64,000 bases of DNA from Chiridota heheva (taxonomy: Eukaryota; Echinodermata; Holothuroidea; Apodida; Chiridotidae). Positions 11,353-21,304 of the stretch are shown here, piece by piece. The DNA lies in the NCBI GenBank assembly GCA_020152595.1, contig JAIGNY010001807.1:1-64000 (forward strand), written 5' to 3'. How positions within the stretch are numbered: the first letter of the stretch is position 1; each line of letters begins with the position of its first letter. The notes under the pieces are model-generated. The model saw only the letters and a program-made list of their open reading frames with translations. It was not told where the DNA came from and made no database searches. A program made the translations under genes and the position numbers.

Positions 11353-12208
11353 ATGACGGAAAAGAAAAAAATTACGGAACTACTTCCAAAATCCTTTTGC
11401 CCAAAGGAGTCAGTTACAAAGACAGACTGTAAAGCTCACATATTGAAATTCAAAGACTATGTGAAAGAAATATCACGAACTTGAAAGATTTGAAGATATT
11501 CAAGACAGATTTCGTCTCACATTAGAAGGAACAGCTCGTTTATGGTTTGAAGAAGAAACATTTGATAACTTTGAGACATTAGAAAGTGCTTTCATAAAGA
11601 AATGCGCCCCCTTTGAAACAAAGATTTCAGTCATCAGGAAATATAATTTGTCAAAACTAGAAAACAAACAAAAAATCGATAAATTCGTTAAGGAATTGAA
11701 GGAGATGGCTCAGGTGTTAAATTACTCGGAATATCAAGTGAAAAACAAATTTTTGCTAGCCCTCCCTCAGGAATGCCAGAGATTTATGATAATGACAAAC
11801 CCCAACGGATCCATAGAAAATTATAAAACGATGGCCAAAGCCTTTGAGTTTGATATCACTGAAAAGCCATCAGATGACCCCACTCCCGAGCAGCATTTTT
11901 ATGTGCCCACTCCACAGGATGATGTCGAGGGATTGAAAAAGGAGATAGAATTTTTGAAACAAAAATGTGATTCATTGGAAAATCGTGGATGGCCAGTCCA
12001 GAGAAATTACAACCAACACGGTCCCGGAAATTACCCGCAGAGAAAGAGGACATATTTTTGTGATTATTGCAAAAGACCTAACCACAAGTGGCAACAATGC
12101 AGAAAAAGAGAAGCAGACCTAAAATCCAAAACAATTGGAAGAGAGCAAAGAAACGCAGAAGAAGAATCATCGTCAGAGAATTCAGGTGAAGTACAAAATT
12201 TTCAGTAA
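11353..12208 (+). pseudogene. Retrotransposon gag (frameshifted)
   Basis: Starts at ATG 11353-11355. The first frame stops at 11482-11484; the protein continues one base out of frame, so a single-base indel lies near 11,465-11,480. From 11,648 it is open to the stop at 12206-12208. It carries a CCHC zinc knuckle, CDYCKRPNHKWQQC (C-x2-C-x4-H-x4-C), near the C-terminus, typical of a nucleocapsid region, followed by a basic and acidic tail. It would form the particle shell and bind element RNA. The overlap with the pro frame is covered by the slippery site at 12,196. Confidence 0.85.
12196..12202 (+). promoter_or_regulatory. Candidate -1 ribosomal frameshift site
   Basis: AAATTTT, read in the gag frame as A AAT TTT, fits the X XXY YYZ rule exactly and sits one codon before the gag stop (CAG, then TAA). 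The -1 frame is open from here through the protease (frame of 12,316). This is the usual way Gag-Pro(-Pol) is made. A downstream stimulatory structure was not verified. Confidence 0.6.
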
Positions 12209-13083
12209 GGAAATTCGACTCTTGCGCTCAAGAATCGTCTTTCCCAAATTCGGGCAAAACTGATGAACAATTCAAAAATTCGAGAGAATGGGAAAATGAA
12301 AAACTTTTCATAAAGTTGGAAAAGAATAACTTTGTTGTGGCCAAATTGCCAAATAATAAACATTTCAACCTGTTAGTTGATAGCGGCTCTTCAAGAACGC
12401 TGATTTCAAGGAACTTTGTTGAAAACAATACAAAATTTGAAAGCTGCAAGAAAACAGACATCAAACCAATTGTTTTTAAAGTTGGAAATGGTGGAACATT
12501 GATTTCCACACAGAAATGTTATTTTGATATTTATGTACATGTTAAATTAAGTTTACATGCCTTTGTTGTTGATGCATTAATAGGTGTTGAATTAGTTTTA
12601 GGAGATGATGTTTTAACAGAGTTAGGAGGAACTTTAGATTTTGAAGCAAAGATAGTGAAATTTCGAGACAAAAGGGTTGTCTTGACCCCCGTTAGAGAAT
12701 ATGTCATTAGACCAGGACGAGAAAGTCACATAGCTTTGAGAGGGAAATTCCCCAAAATTGTGAAAAACTCAGAATTTGTGGTCAAAACACAAGGGAAGCT
12801 GAGATCTTTAACAGCTTCGGAATTGTTGATCAGAGCAAAAAAATGGGTCAATTATAATCCCGTGGCTAACAAAACAAACAGGGTGATAAAGTTGGAGAAG
12901 TCCAAGTTGTTGGCGATAGCTAGCACTTCTAGTATGGTTGCAATAGCACTGCCCATACTAGCGAGAACGACAGTGTCGATGCACATCAGTTCCATGAAAT
13001 TTCCCAGCAAACAGACTGAGATAGAGAAAAACAATCTCAGAGCCTATCCCCACTTGAAAAGGGAGACCCTTAGCATCATTTGA
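12205..13083 (+). CDS. Retrotransposon aspartic protease region
   Basis: Open in the -1 frame relative to gag. The retropepsin active site LLVDSGSSRTLIS (D-S-G) is at about 12,370-12,410, followed by the hydrophobic strand segment VELVLGDDVLTELGG typical of the second half of the domain. The frame stops at 13081-13083. It probably should continue into RT: the sequence 13,085-13,160 is protein-like in another frame and returns to this frame at 13,162, implying two compensating indels. Confidence 0.8.
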   Translation, partial: VRKFDSCAQESSFPNSGKTDEQFKNSREWENEKLFIKLEKNNFVVAKLPNNKHFNLLVDSGSSRTLISRNFVENNTKFESCKKTDIKPIVFKVGNGGTLISTQKCYFDIYVHVKLSLHAFVVDALIGVELVLGDDVLTELGGTLDFEAKIVKFRDKRVVLTPVREYVIRPGRESHIALRGKFPKIVKNSEFVVKTQGKLRSLTASELLIRAKKWVNYNPVANKTNRVIKLEKSKLLAIASTSSMVAIALPILARTTVSMHISSMKFPSKQTEIEKNNLRAYPHLKRETLSII

Positions 13084-13161
13084 TGAAAAACAAGCCATGA
13101 GAGAACAAATAAATCTTAGAGATAGTATTTTGAATGACAGGAACAGACCGAAATTTACAAA

Positions 13162-13491
13162 TTGCTAGATGAACATGCACAAGCATTCTCACTATATGGA
13201 GAATTATCATGTGTCTCAGATTTTAAAATTGACATAGAATTAGAGGATGATACTCCATTTTACATAAGGCCTTACCCTACAACTGAGAAAGACAAGGAGA
13301 TGATAGACCAAGAACTCAGTAAGCTAGTAAAATTGGGTGTATTGAAGGAAGGACATTCATCCTACAATTCGCCAGTCATGCTTATTCCCAAAAAGGACTC
13401 AAAGGAAAAGAGGGTTGTCACAGATTTCAGACATTTGAACAAAAAATCAAAAGGATTAACCACCCCTTTCCATTGTTTCATGAAACTTTGA
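13162..13491 (+). pseudogene. Reverse transcriptase, N-terminal part
   Basis: Fingers region of a gypsy-type RT: DTPFYIRPYPTTEKD, then LVKLGVLKEGHSSYNSPVML and a VVTDFRHLNKK segment. The frame is lost at about 13,450 in an A-rich run (AACAAAAAATCAAAAGG). The following 13,455-13,560 encodes the palm motif VVDLKSAFFCLPLS in another frame, and one more shift near 13,575 leads into the next segment. Confidence 0.8.
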
Positions 13492-13645
13492 CAAAATTGG
13501 GGAAATCAAATTCCAAGGTTTTGAGTGTAGTAGACCTGAAGTCAGCATTTTTTTGTCTGCCATTGAGTAAAAGGCACAACAATACACAGGGATAGCATCT
13601 TATTATGGTGGAAAACATTATTTCTACCAAAGGTTAGCACAAGGT

Positions 13646-15235
13646 TTGAATGTATCACCTGCAATTTTTCAAGCCAAAATAGATGATGTATTGTTGACTA
13701 TTCTAAAGGCAAAACAATTTTGTATTGCTCATCATGATGATATCATTGTTTTTAGTAGAGACAAGCATGAACACAAGATGCATTTACAAGCATTATTCAA
13801 AGCTTTAGCAAAAAATGGGTTGAAAACAAGCCCTCAGAAATGCAAATTGTTTAGACAAAGAGTTAACTACATGGGACATTGCATATTTGTGAATGAAAAC
13901 CAAGAATTATGTGTAAGCCCAAAAAAGGACAGGTGTGAAGCTATTAGAAAAATGGCTAAACCACATGACCCAAAATCAGTCAGGAGATTAATTAGTGCAG
14001 TCAATTATGTGTCTCAATTCTTTCCAGGAATTCAAGGTGTTATGAAGCCTTTACATAAATTGGGTAGAAAGCACAAACATTTTCAGTGGAATGAAGAACA
14101 TGATCAGGCATTCTCTAAAGTGAGAAAAATGCTAATGAGTCCAGCAGTGTTACATTTACCACAAAAACAGGGTAAACTTGTGCTTTACTCAGATACTTCC
14201 AGAATAGCTACAGGTAGCTATGTAACTCAAATTGTTGATGGCAAAGAAAATTTGATTGCCTATTACTCCAAGGTCTTGCCACCTGCTTGTCGAAACTATA
14301 GTGTCACTGAATTAGAATTATTTGGTTTAATGATTAATATTCATGCATTCAAACACTTATTGAAAGAAATAGAGTTTGAGGTTTTTGTAGATCATTCAGC
14401 ATTAGTTCAAATTCTAACTTCAAAGAACGAACCATGTACAAACAGAGTTAAGAGAATGTTATTTAGGCTTTCGGATTACATGTTCAATGTGAGGTACATG
14501 AAAGGTACACGTTTGGTTTTAGCAGATTATTTATTTAGAGCCCCTAGAATGGATGATTCAGAATTTGATATTGTAGAACCGATATCTTTAAGTGCTTCAG
14601 TCCAAACCGAACATGAAACTTCAATGTCAAGTAATAACAGGGATGATACACAGCATGTTGCTATGCCAATAGGAGAAAGCCAAAGGCCAGTTACTAGAGC
14701 TTATGCCAAACAACAGGCTTTAGAGATCCCAACCCTTTTTCCTGATAGAGTCGAAAATCATCAACCGTTAGAGAATGACAATAACAGGACACACGAACAG
14801 GTGTCACTGCCTCTTAGTAGGTCGGTGCAATCCGAACCAACTAGTCAGACTTTGAATGACTCAGATACGAGTCAAATTTCTTCTGTTGACAACATAGAAA
14901 GAGATACCAATATTGCAGGTACCCCTGAAACAGCCAATAATCCCGATGATATCGGAATTTCCGATAGCGATAATATCGAACTTGAACAACAGAATACCGA
15001 TTGTAACAATATAACCGCATATAAACAAACAAATTCCTGTACTAGCGCGAGTAGTATACAAACTGGAAAAAATGCCAATAGATCAGTAGACTTAGAAACA
15101 GTTCAAATAAGGCTAAATGATAGTACAGTGAGAGAAGAACCAGGGATTTGGAAATCCTTGGAAGAAGTCACAAATAACGGGAAAAATAAACTGCATGGTC
15201 AGGTAATCCCAAAAGATCAAAACCACCAGAGATAG
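13646..15235 (+). pseudogene. Reverse transcriptase (C-terminal) and RNase H
   Basis: Opens with the gypsy-type RLAQGLNVSPAIFQAKIDDV motif (first codons just upstream). The catalytic box reads HHDDIIVFS at 13,730, where nearly all RTs have Y-x-D-D. Then come the RT thumb and connection and an RNase H domain (VLYSDTSRIATGSYV, a conserved YSVTELELFG, VFVDHSAL). From about 14,570 to the stop there is a long polar serine/asparagine-rich linker without a recognised fold, which would lie between RNase H and integrase. The frame ends at 15,235; sequence to 15,340 is open in another frame. Confidence 0.85.
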
Positions 15236-15343
15236 AACCTAGATTGATTGATAGGTTAAAACAACAAGTAGCTAATCAGCATATACAGATTCTAGAGGAA
15301 TTATACCACGCGTTCAGAACCGATTATCAAGGACATAGAGAGT

Positions 15344-17218
15344 ATGTTTACTAGGCGAATACCTAAACAAGCAGAGTTAAATAAATTGATGGATGTTATA
15401 AAGGGAAAACTTCTCCATAACTTCAACTTACCAATAAGTTGTGATGTGTTAAAGGTAGAACAAGAAACAAGCCCTTTCTTTAAGCCAATTTATGACTATT
15501 TAGCTCATGATATTTTGCCAAACGACATCAAAGCTGCTAGATCAGTAAAGATTAGGTCAGAGGAATACATCATGTGTAATGGGTTATTGTTTAGATTATT
15601 ATATGTAAACAAAACTGAAGATTTCAAATTGCAATTGGTTATACCAGAAAGCATGACAGATACCATCATTGCGCAATTTCACGATACTATTTTAAGTAGT
15701 CAAGAGGGTGTTATTCGAACTTATTTAACCATAAGAAAGCATTTTTTCATGCCAAAAATGTTTGAACGTATATCAGGATATGTTAAATCTTGTTTGAGAT
15801 GTCAAGAGTTTAGAGGTAAACCGGATAGTCTAAGACCATTTCATTGTAGAATACCAGATGAGTACAGACCATTTGACAGACTGAGTTTTGATTTTAAGAG
15901 CATGCCAGCTTCAAACACAGGGTACAAACATATTATGGTAGTGTGTGATGAAATAAGTAGATTCGTCATATGCTTGCCATTGAAAACGCTAGATGCAGTA
16001 ACCATCTGCGAGTTACTTATTCATAGAATTGTAGGGATTTTTGGCCCTCCCTCATGTATCATTTCGGATGCAGCTTCTGCGATGACAAGTAAAGTAGTTG
16101 CTCTGTTATGTGACGCTTTGCAAATTGACAGAAAGGTGATTAGTGTGGAAAATCACTGTAGCCTTCAAGTTGAAAGGCATATCCAGACAATTGGAAATTT
16201 CTTGAAGAAACATTTAGGCCAATTTGGTAAGGACTGGGTGAGATTCGTTTTCACCACTAGTTATGCCTACAATACTTTCTCATCACCGTACTTAGGGGAT
16301 TATAGCCCTTATGAACTTGCGTTGGGTAAAGAACCTCCCAATGTCACAGGTTACTCGATAAAGACTATAGAAGGGCTCAGTCAAACAGCTGAAACTTATG
16401 TCAATCACATGAAACAGAGATTTGCAAATATGGGTAAAGTGATACTCTCGTTGCAAAAGAGACATCAAGAAACGCAAAGGTTAGCTACAGCGCATAGACT
16501 GAATGCAATGCCAATCTATTCAGTGGGTCAGTTAGTTTATTTATATAAACCTGATTCTTCTTCACTAACAGCTAATTCAAGAAAGATAGCCGCACATTGG
16601 TGTGGACCGTTGTCAATCTATAGAATCTTAGATAGGACTCACTATATATTAGCCACTTTGAAAGGTGAAATATTAACAGATGTGTTTAGTTACAATCGAC
16701 TGAAACCTTGCTTCTTGAGAACACAAGGGAGACCCATCTCAAATTTGAGAGAACTGAGAAATATTTTGAATAAAAATGGCACAAAGAGTAAAGAAGATGA
16801 CTCGTCTTCAAATGTGAATGTTGTAGATGAGCAGGGTGACCAACCTAGTCAAGAAGAAGTAATGCAAATGTACTCCATTACTACAGATAAGGTAGACTTG
16901 AATGAGTACTTGGAAAAGAATGAAGCAACATCTTTCGCTTCAATTACAAAACTGACTGATGATCAGTTAGTGAGACAATTATACCTAGTAATGGTAGCCC
17001 CAAAGGAAGAACATTTTGATATTGTTAGGGGTAGATTCAAGCTAGGATTTTTGGAGTTATTGTTAGGATACACAGATATGAAGTGTGAAACCCATCGGTT
17101 TTGGTGGAAGGTGAATAATGATAGATATGACAATCCTATAGTCACTGAAATAGTGAACTGTAAGGCTTTTCCAATAAAGGGTTCAATTGAAAGATGGATT
17201 CGCTATTTACACAGTTAG
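15344..17218 (+). CDS. Retrotransposon integrase
   Basis: 624 codons, uninterrupted. N-terminal HHCC zinc domain: HDTILSS, later RKHFFM, and CLRCQEF. The catalytic core has the D,D,E triad in FDFKSMP, CIISDAASAMTS and VERHIQTIG, followed by AYNTFSSPYLGDYSPYELAL, typical of retroelement integrases. After the core there is a chromatin/DNA-binding-type C-terminal region (YSVGQLVYLYKPDS) and an unusual extra about 130-residue tail of unknown fold (to the stop at 17,216-17,218). The first methionine is probably internal to a longer Pol polyprotein. Confidence 0.9.
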   Translation: MFTRRIPKQAELNKLMDVIKGKLLHNFNLPISCDVLKVEQETSPFFKPIYDYLAHDILPNDIKAARSVKIRSEEYIMCNGLLFRLLYVNKTEDFKLQLVIPESMTDTIIAQFHDTILSSQEGVIRTYLTIRKHFFMPKMFERISGYVKSCLRCQEFRGKPDSLRPFHCRIPDEYRPFDRLSFDFKSMPASNTGYKHIMVVCDEISRFVICLPLKTLDAVTICELLIHRIVGIFGPPSCIISDAASAMTSKVVALLCDALQIDRKVISVENHCSLQVERHIQTIGNFLKKHLGQFGKDWVRFVFTTSYAYNTFSSPYLGDYSPYELALGKEPPNVTGYSIKTIEGLSQTAETYVNHMKQRFANMGKVILSLQKRHQETQRLATAHRLNAMPIYSVGQLVYLYKPDSSSLTANSRKIAAHWCGPLSIYRILDRTHYILATLKGEILTDVFSYNRLKPCFLRTQGRPISNLRELRNILNKNGTKSKEDDSSSNVNVVDEQGDQPSQEEVMQMYSITTDKVDLNEYLEKNEATSFASITKLTDDQLVRQLYLVMVAPKEEHFDIVRGRFKLGFLELLLGYTDMKCETHRFWWKVNNDRYDNPIVTEIVNCKAFPIKGSIERWIRYLHS

Positions 17219-17805
17219 TCATACTGTTATATTGAGAAACATATTATTATAACATACAAATGTTAGTTATGAATATGAAATGCATATTTATGATACAGAT
17301 GAATATTGCTTTTATGGTATGAAGCAATGTCGTTTATATAAACTCAGTACCACTAAATTGAGATTTATCATGCTACTTTATCATTATCAAAGTTAATGAC
17401 GTCATATGTCATATGCGTCGTAACGTGGATTTTACAGTTCATGTTAAATGAACACAAATGACACGGAATTGATTTTTTTACAAGAGTTATAGGAGATCTC
17501 TTTGAGGAATGCGAATGTTTTTCCTCCAGTCCAGTTCAGGACATGCCTCCTTTTTTTTCAAAGATACAGTTTATGAAATCTTTGAGACCTTCTTGCTTGG
17601 ATAGCAATGAAGAGGACCTTCTTGTAAAGTGTGTACTTATGTGTTAGGTAGTGGGATTTGCCCAATTCCATTTAACTACTTGAGCATTAATGCATGAGCA
17701 CTCAGTTTATAGTTGTATGTTGATGATACATTTTTTTTCTTTCTTTGTACATAGTGTATATGAGTTATAGTTTTTGGAAAATTGAAATCAGAGATTTCAA
17801 TCTTT

Positions 17806-17818
17806 TTTAGAGGGGGAA
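17806..17818 (+). promoter_or_regulatory. Polypurine tract
   Basis: The purine run AGAGGGGGAA immediately precedes the TG of the 3' LTR. It is the expected primer site for plus-strand synthesis. The 600 bases between integrase and this tract hold no open frame of note. Confidence 0.75.
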
Positions 17819-18653
17819 TGTCGTATATAGCCCCTACTTCCATAAGCAGAATTCTTTGATCTTGATTATCTGTGTCAACATAATAAGATCTTGGTCAGCT
17901 ATTGTGACATAGCGCCTGAATGTCTCAAATTCACAGAGAAACGAGGTTAAATGTTCTAAAGATAGGATTTCTTGGAACTAATTAATATTCATATATGCCA
18001 GCACGCACATAGGTGTGGTCTTTATGTGATTGGGTAAATCACTGTACATAGACTCAATGCATTAAGCACCAGTGGTTGCACGCCATTGGATACTGATAAA
18101 ACCAACTATTAGTTGAAAGCGATTCTAGAGATCTGATTGGTCAATAGTTTTCTAATTGAGCATGCATTGTAAAATTGAGTCGAAGGTTAGTCGTTGAACA
18201 GCGAGAGGCAGAAAAAGAAAAGCAGTGGAACATGAGAGTTAAATTGGAAGTATTTGTTAAAGAAATAACGAGGAATATATATGTCTCAAGGATTTTTCAC
18301 ATATGTTAAAGGATATATTTCTGTCATAACACTGGATGCATTTTCTTTTTATCAACAATTTGTATGTGTAGGCTGGAACGAACCAGAGAAAGGAATAATT
18401 AAAAGGATCAAAGTTAAAGAATGTGTAAGTGTCTCCTTATTATTAACTAGAATGCAGTCAGAAATTATTGAGAAGAACTATTATAGAAACCTTGCACACT
18501 TAAAACCCCCTGATTCGCAGAAAATAAAGAATGTAACATAGAAACATTATACGGCAATTTCTCGCCAAGATGAAACAAGGAATTTATTACATGGTTATCC
18601 CACCAGGACATTTAAAAGAATAACGGAAGGGGATTTAACCCACGAATATTACA
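17819..18653 (+). repeat. 3' LTR
   Basis: 835 bp, same ends as the 5' LTR (TGTCGTATATAG ... GAATATTACA). Differences include small indels (GCCCAGCACATAGG against GCCAGCACGCACATAGG) and about ten substitutions. Confidence 0.92.
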
Positions 18654-19330
18654 ATAGTGAGATGGAAGGTTTGTAAGGGAGAAAAGCAAAAGAAAAAAGA
18701 GGTAAGTAAGGTTAGGTGTAGAAAGGGAGGGAAAGGGGGACTTTAATGTGGTGGAAGAGGTTGTTGTTGCGCAGGAAGTTGATGATGTTAAAGGAAGAAT
18801 TGTTTTCGAAAAGGTCCAAGATTGAGGATAGTGAGGAGAGAAGAGATCTGGTATAGGGGACAGATTACAAAGATATGCTTGATAGAGAGATCAGTGTTAC
18901 ATGTGGGGCAGAGACGGTTAGGGGAGCCGGATAAGAGATGGGAGTGAGTGAGAGAGGAGTGGCCGAGGCGGGTGTCAATGATGTCTTCCCTGCGGTTGCG
19001 ACTGCGCAGAGGGGTGTTGGTCCCGACTTTGGCTTTGATGGTGTGGAGTTTGTTACTGGTTTCGTAATTCCAGGAGTTTTGCCAGTTTTTTTTTATGTAG
19101 TTGGAGATGGAAAGACGGAGGTCTGAGTGTGAAATAGGAAAAGGATAGGCAATGTTTGACAGAGCTTTGTTGGCAATTTCAGATAGAAAAAAAGAGATTT
19201 GTTTTCCAATGCAAATTGCGTGTATGAATGACTTCACAATAATGTGTAAACTACTGATTACGCGACAAAAGCCCCATTGTCCACCTTGAGAAGGATCAGT
19301 AACAAGCTCAAAATTAATCAAAGAGGACCA
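18654..19330 (-). pseudogene. LINE 3' fragment (C-terminal zinc finger)
   Basis: Minus-strand frame 18,788-19,321. It contains the tail of an RNase H-type LINE polyprotein: DIIDTRLGHSSLTHSHLLSG, then CPTCNTDLSIKHIFVICPLY, a Cys/His finger seen at the end of Jockey/I/R1-type LINE ORF2. It is related to, but clearly diverged from, the copy at 57,936. Its 3' untranslated part touches the LTR end at 18,653. Confidence 0.65.
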
Positions 19331-19388
19331 GCTAATTCACATGCCTCCAATGCATATATTTTTCATAGCGATAAAGCAAAAAACTGTG

Positions 19389-19500
19389 CCAAATTACTCG
19401 TACCATGGAGACACTATTTGGGAAGGAGAAACAACCATCATACACCTCATAAACCATGTTCCTTCCGTCGCATTCAAATCTGCAGGGAGTCTTGCGAAAC
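19389..19500 (+). repeat. Dispersed 'LFG' repeat, copy 1
   Basis: Reads TMETLFGKEKQPSY on the plus strand. Related segments occur inverted at 20,860-20,900 (TMEMLFGSVH on minus) and 22,240-22,290 (MEILFGKEKQRSYTT on minus). It is probably part of an unidentified multicopy element. A related phrase about a hundred bases away (GCCCCATTGTCCACC at 19,270; GGCCCATTGTCCACT at 22,340) supports a common origin of copies 1 and 3. Confidence 0.4.
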
Positions 19501-19592
19501 ACCACACCCCAGGCAATCACACTCAGCAGGCGGTGGTATCAAAATACTTGTGTACTTCAGCCAGTCGAAGGTCGAAGGTAAATAGCGTTATC

Positions 19593-19706
19593 ATGGCAGA
19601 AGATTTTTTCATTGAAGAGGAATTAAGCGATTTTGAAGAGCTTTTGGAGGAAAATATCGGAGAGCTAACGGCATTGCTTAATATGTATTTTTATCTCCGA
19701 AATTAA
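19593..19706 (+). CDS. Possible first coding exon, unknown
   Basis: ATG at 19,593 opens an acidic reading frame (AEDFFIEEELSDFEELLEEN) that runs to 19,706. A GT (GTATTT) at about 19,683 could be a splice donor, but its phase does not match the exon at 19,947, so I do not join them. No family recognised. Confidence 0.25.
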   Translation: MAEDFFIEEELSDFEELLEENIGELTALLNMYFYLRN

Positions 19707-19946
19707 GATTAGATTTTTGACCGTAATAAAACAACGAACATTGACAATGCTGTTCAATTGTACTTAAACACGTAGCATACCCGTTACGTGAATTTATAGA
19801 TGTACACACAAATTTGAAATAGCATTTAAACTTTCCAGTAAGTGTCCTAAAATTTTTTTCTAAGATTGTAAATTCTTCCACAATTTTCATATCTGGCATT
19901 ATTTCAAAAATTAGTAACGTTTTTATGAACAATATTTTTTGGAAAC

Positions 19947-20160
19947 AGGTGATGCAGATGTGAAAACCGATCCAATTCCAGAAACTAATAAAGCAACGTC
20001 ATTAGCTGCAGCACAGGAGGTCGAACAACAAGATACAAAGAAAGCAAAGAAGAAGGCAACTTCAAGTGAGATAATTGTTCAAAATCTGATCTGCATTTTG
20101 TTGATATTTTGTATTGCTTCATATGCTTTATTTCTTCATAAAAGATTCAAGGCACCCTGA
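19947..20160 (+). CDS. Terminal exon of a small single-pass membrane protein
   Basis: Preceded by an acceptor-like TTTTTTGGAAACAG. About 70 codons: a charged, lysine-rich part (QQDTKKAKKKATSSE), then a strongly hydrophobic segment of about 20 residues (IVQNLICILLIFCIASYALF) and a short basic end (LHKRFKAP) before the stop at 20,158-20,160. This is the layout of a tail-anchored or type II/III membrane protein. AATAAA near 20,236 may be its polyadenylation signal. There is no ATG start in this exon. Confidence 0.4.
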
Positions 20161-20605
20161 AGAAAATTATAGTTTTGTACTCTAGTAAACAAACAGACAA
20201 ATGGTCCATGTTCCTACCAGGAAATACTGAGGCTAATAAATGTAAGGCCTTGTGAAGAAAAGATATTAGCTTTTACCCTAACCCTATTGGAAAAGTGATG
20301 CGGGCAGGCATATTTTTTCCCCAAGCCAATTCATTTTGTTGATTTGCAGCATTCCAGACCAGGTCATGTTTTTGAGCCCTAACTTTGTTGATTGGGACCA
20401 ACTTTATAATAATAACATAATTTAATATGATCAACATTTTTTAAATGCCACATTTTTAGAAGTAGACTTCTAAAACACTGAATGGAATAATAATATCAAA
20501 AAAAGGTCTTGTTAACTCATAAATGGTTCTTATTTATTTAGAGTAGTTTCATTCCGAGGTAGGGTTATAGCGAACTAACTAAAGCCCCGAAGCTTCAAGA
20601 GGGGC

Positions 20606-20756
20606 TCAAGCCTCAAGTAACGGGCCTTTGAACCCCACACTGAAAGGTGCAGGGCTTCACATGCATTTACAGTATGTGCCCTCAAGCCTTTGGACCCCAC
20701 ACTGAAAGGTGCAGGGCTTCACATGCATTTACAGTACTGTATGTGCCCTCAACAAA
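20606..20756. repeat. Tandem duplication, about 72-bp unit, two copies
   Basis: Two adjacent copies sharing CCCCACACTGAAAGGTGCAG and GGGCTTCACATGCATTTACA, each ending TATGTGCCCTCAA. The second copy has a 5-bp gain (ACTGT). Confidence 0.7.
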
Positions 20757-20837
20757 TCTAGCACCCTGCCCCTTTTCAACTCAAGCTAGTGGTCTAGGAC
20801 ATCAGGCGTAATAAATATTGAGAACTATCAGAAGAAA

Positions 20838-20910
20838 TCATTCCTGTTTCGGTACAGGGTAGAAAGAAACGTCAGTATGTACGCTCCCAAATAGCATTTC
20901 CATGGTGCGC
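20838..20910 (-). repeat. Dispersed 'LFG' repeat, copy 2
   Basis: Minus-strand reading QRTMEMLFGSVHTDVSF; the plus strand has CTCCCAAATAGCATTTCCATGG. Inverted relative to the copy at 19,389. Confidence 0.35.
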
Positions 20911-21304
20911 TGATTGACTAAACCAAGTAAAAAATGTACTTTACAAAACGATAACACATATGAATATGGGATTTTCTCAAAACTGATGTGTGCTTGGTGA
21001 TAAGGTAAAACAATTACTGGCCGTAAAGATATACTCACATCAAGGTTTTAAAAAAGTATTTAAAAAGGGAAATCAAGCAATCTGACTGGTCACAGATTAT
21101 AAATTGTAATTGACAAACAAGATGAAAATTTTGATAAATATTTAAAAAAATTCTTTCAATAATTTGTATGATTGGTTGTTGCTACTTTCATGCAGGATTT
21201 GTGTTAGTTTGCAATCTAAGTTCTCTTTAAACCTACAAAAAGTTAGTGTGTGATTTTTTGGCAAAAGTTTTATACGCTTTTCTTTTCTTTTTAATATTCA
21301 GGTT

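Larger units (their letters stand above)
10385..18653 (+). mobile_element. Ty3/gypsy-type LTR retrotransposon, nearly full length
   Basis: 8.27 kb with two LTRs (TG...CA), a primer-binding site directly after the 5' LTR, and gag, protease, reverse transcriptase, RNase H and integrase in the Ty3/gypsy order. A polypurine tract lies directly before the 3' LTR. The LTRs are about 98% identical by eye (roughly 15 differences), so the insertion is fairly recent. Several single-base indels break gag, the pro/RT junction, RT and the RT/IN junction, so this copy is probably not autonomous. The flanks do not show an exact target-site duplication (CATAA on the left, ATAGT on the right). Clade below Ty3/gypsy not assigned. 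Confidence 0.9.

Noticed and set aside
10385..18653. Endogenous retrovirus with envelope gene
   Set aside because: No open frame between integrase and the polypurine tract, so no env; a Ty3/gypsy retrotransposon explains everything seen.
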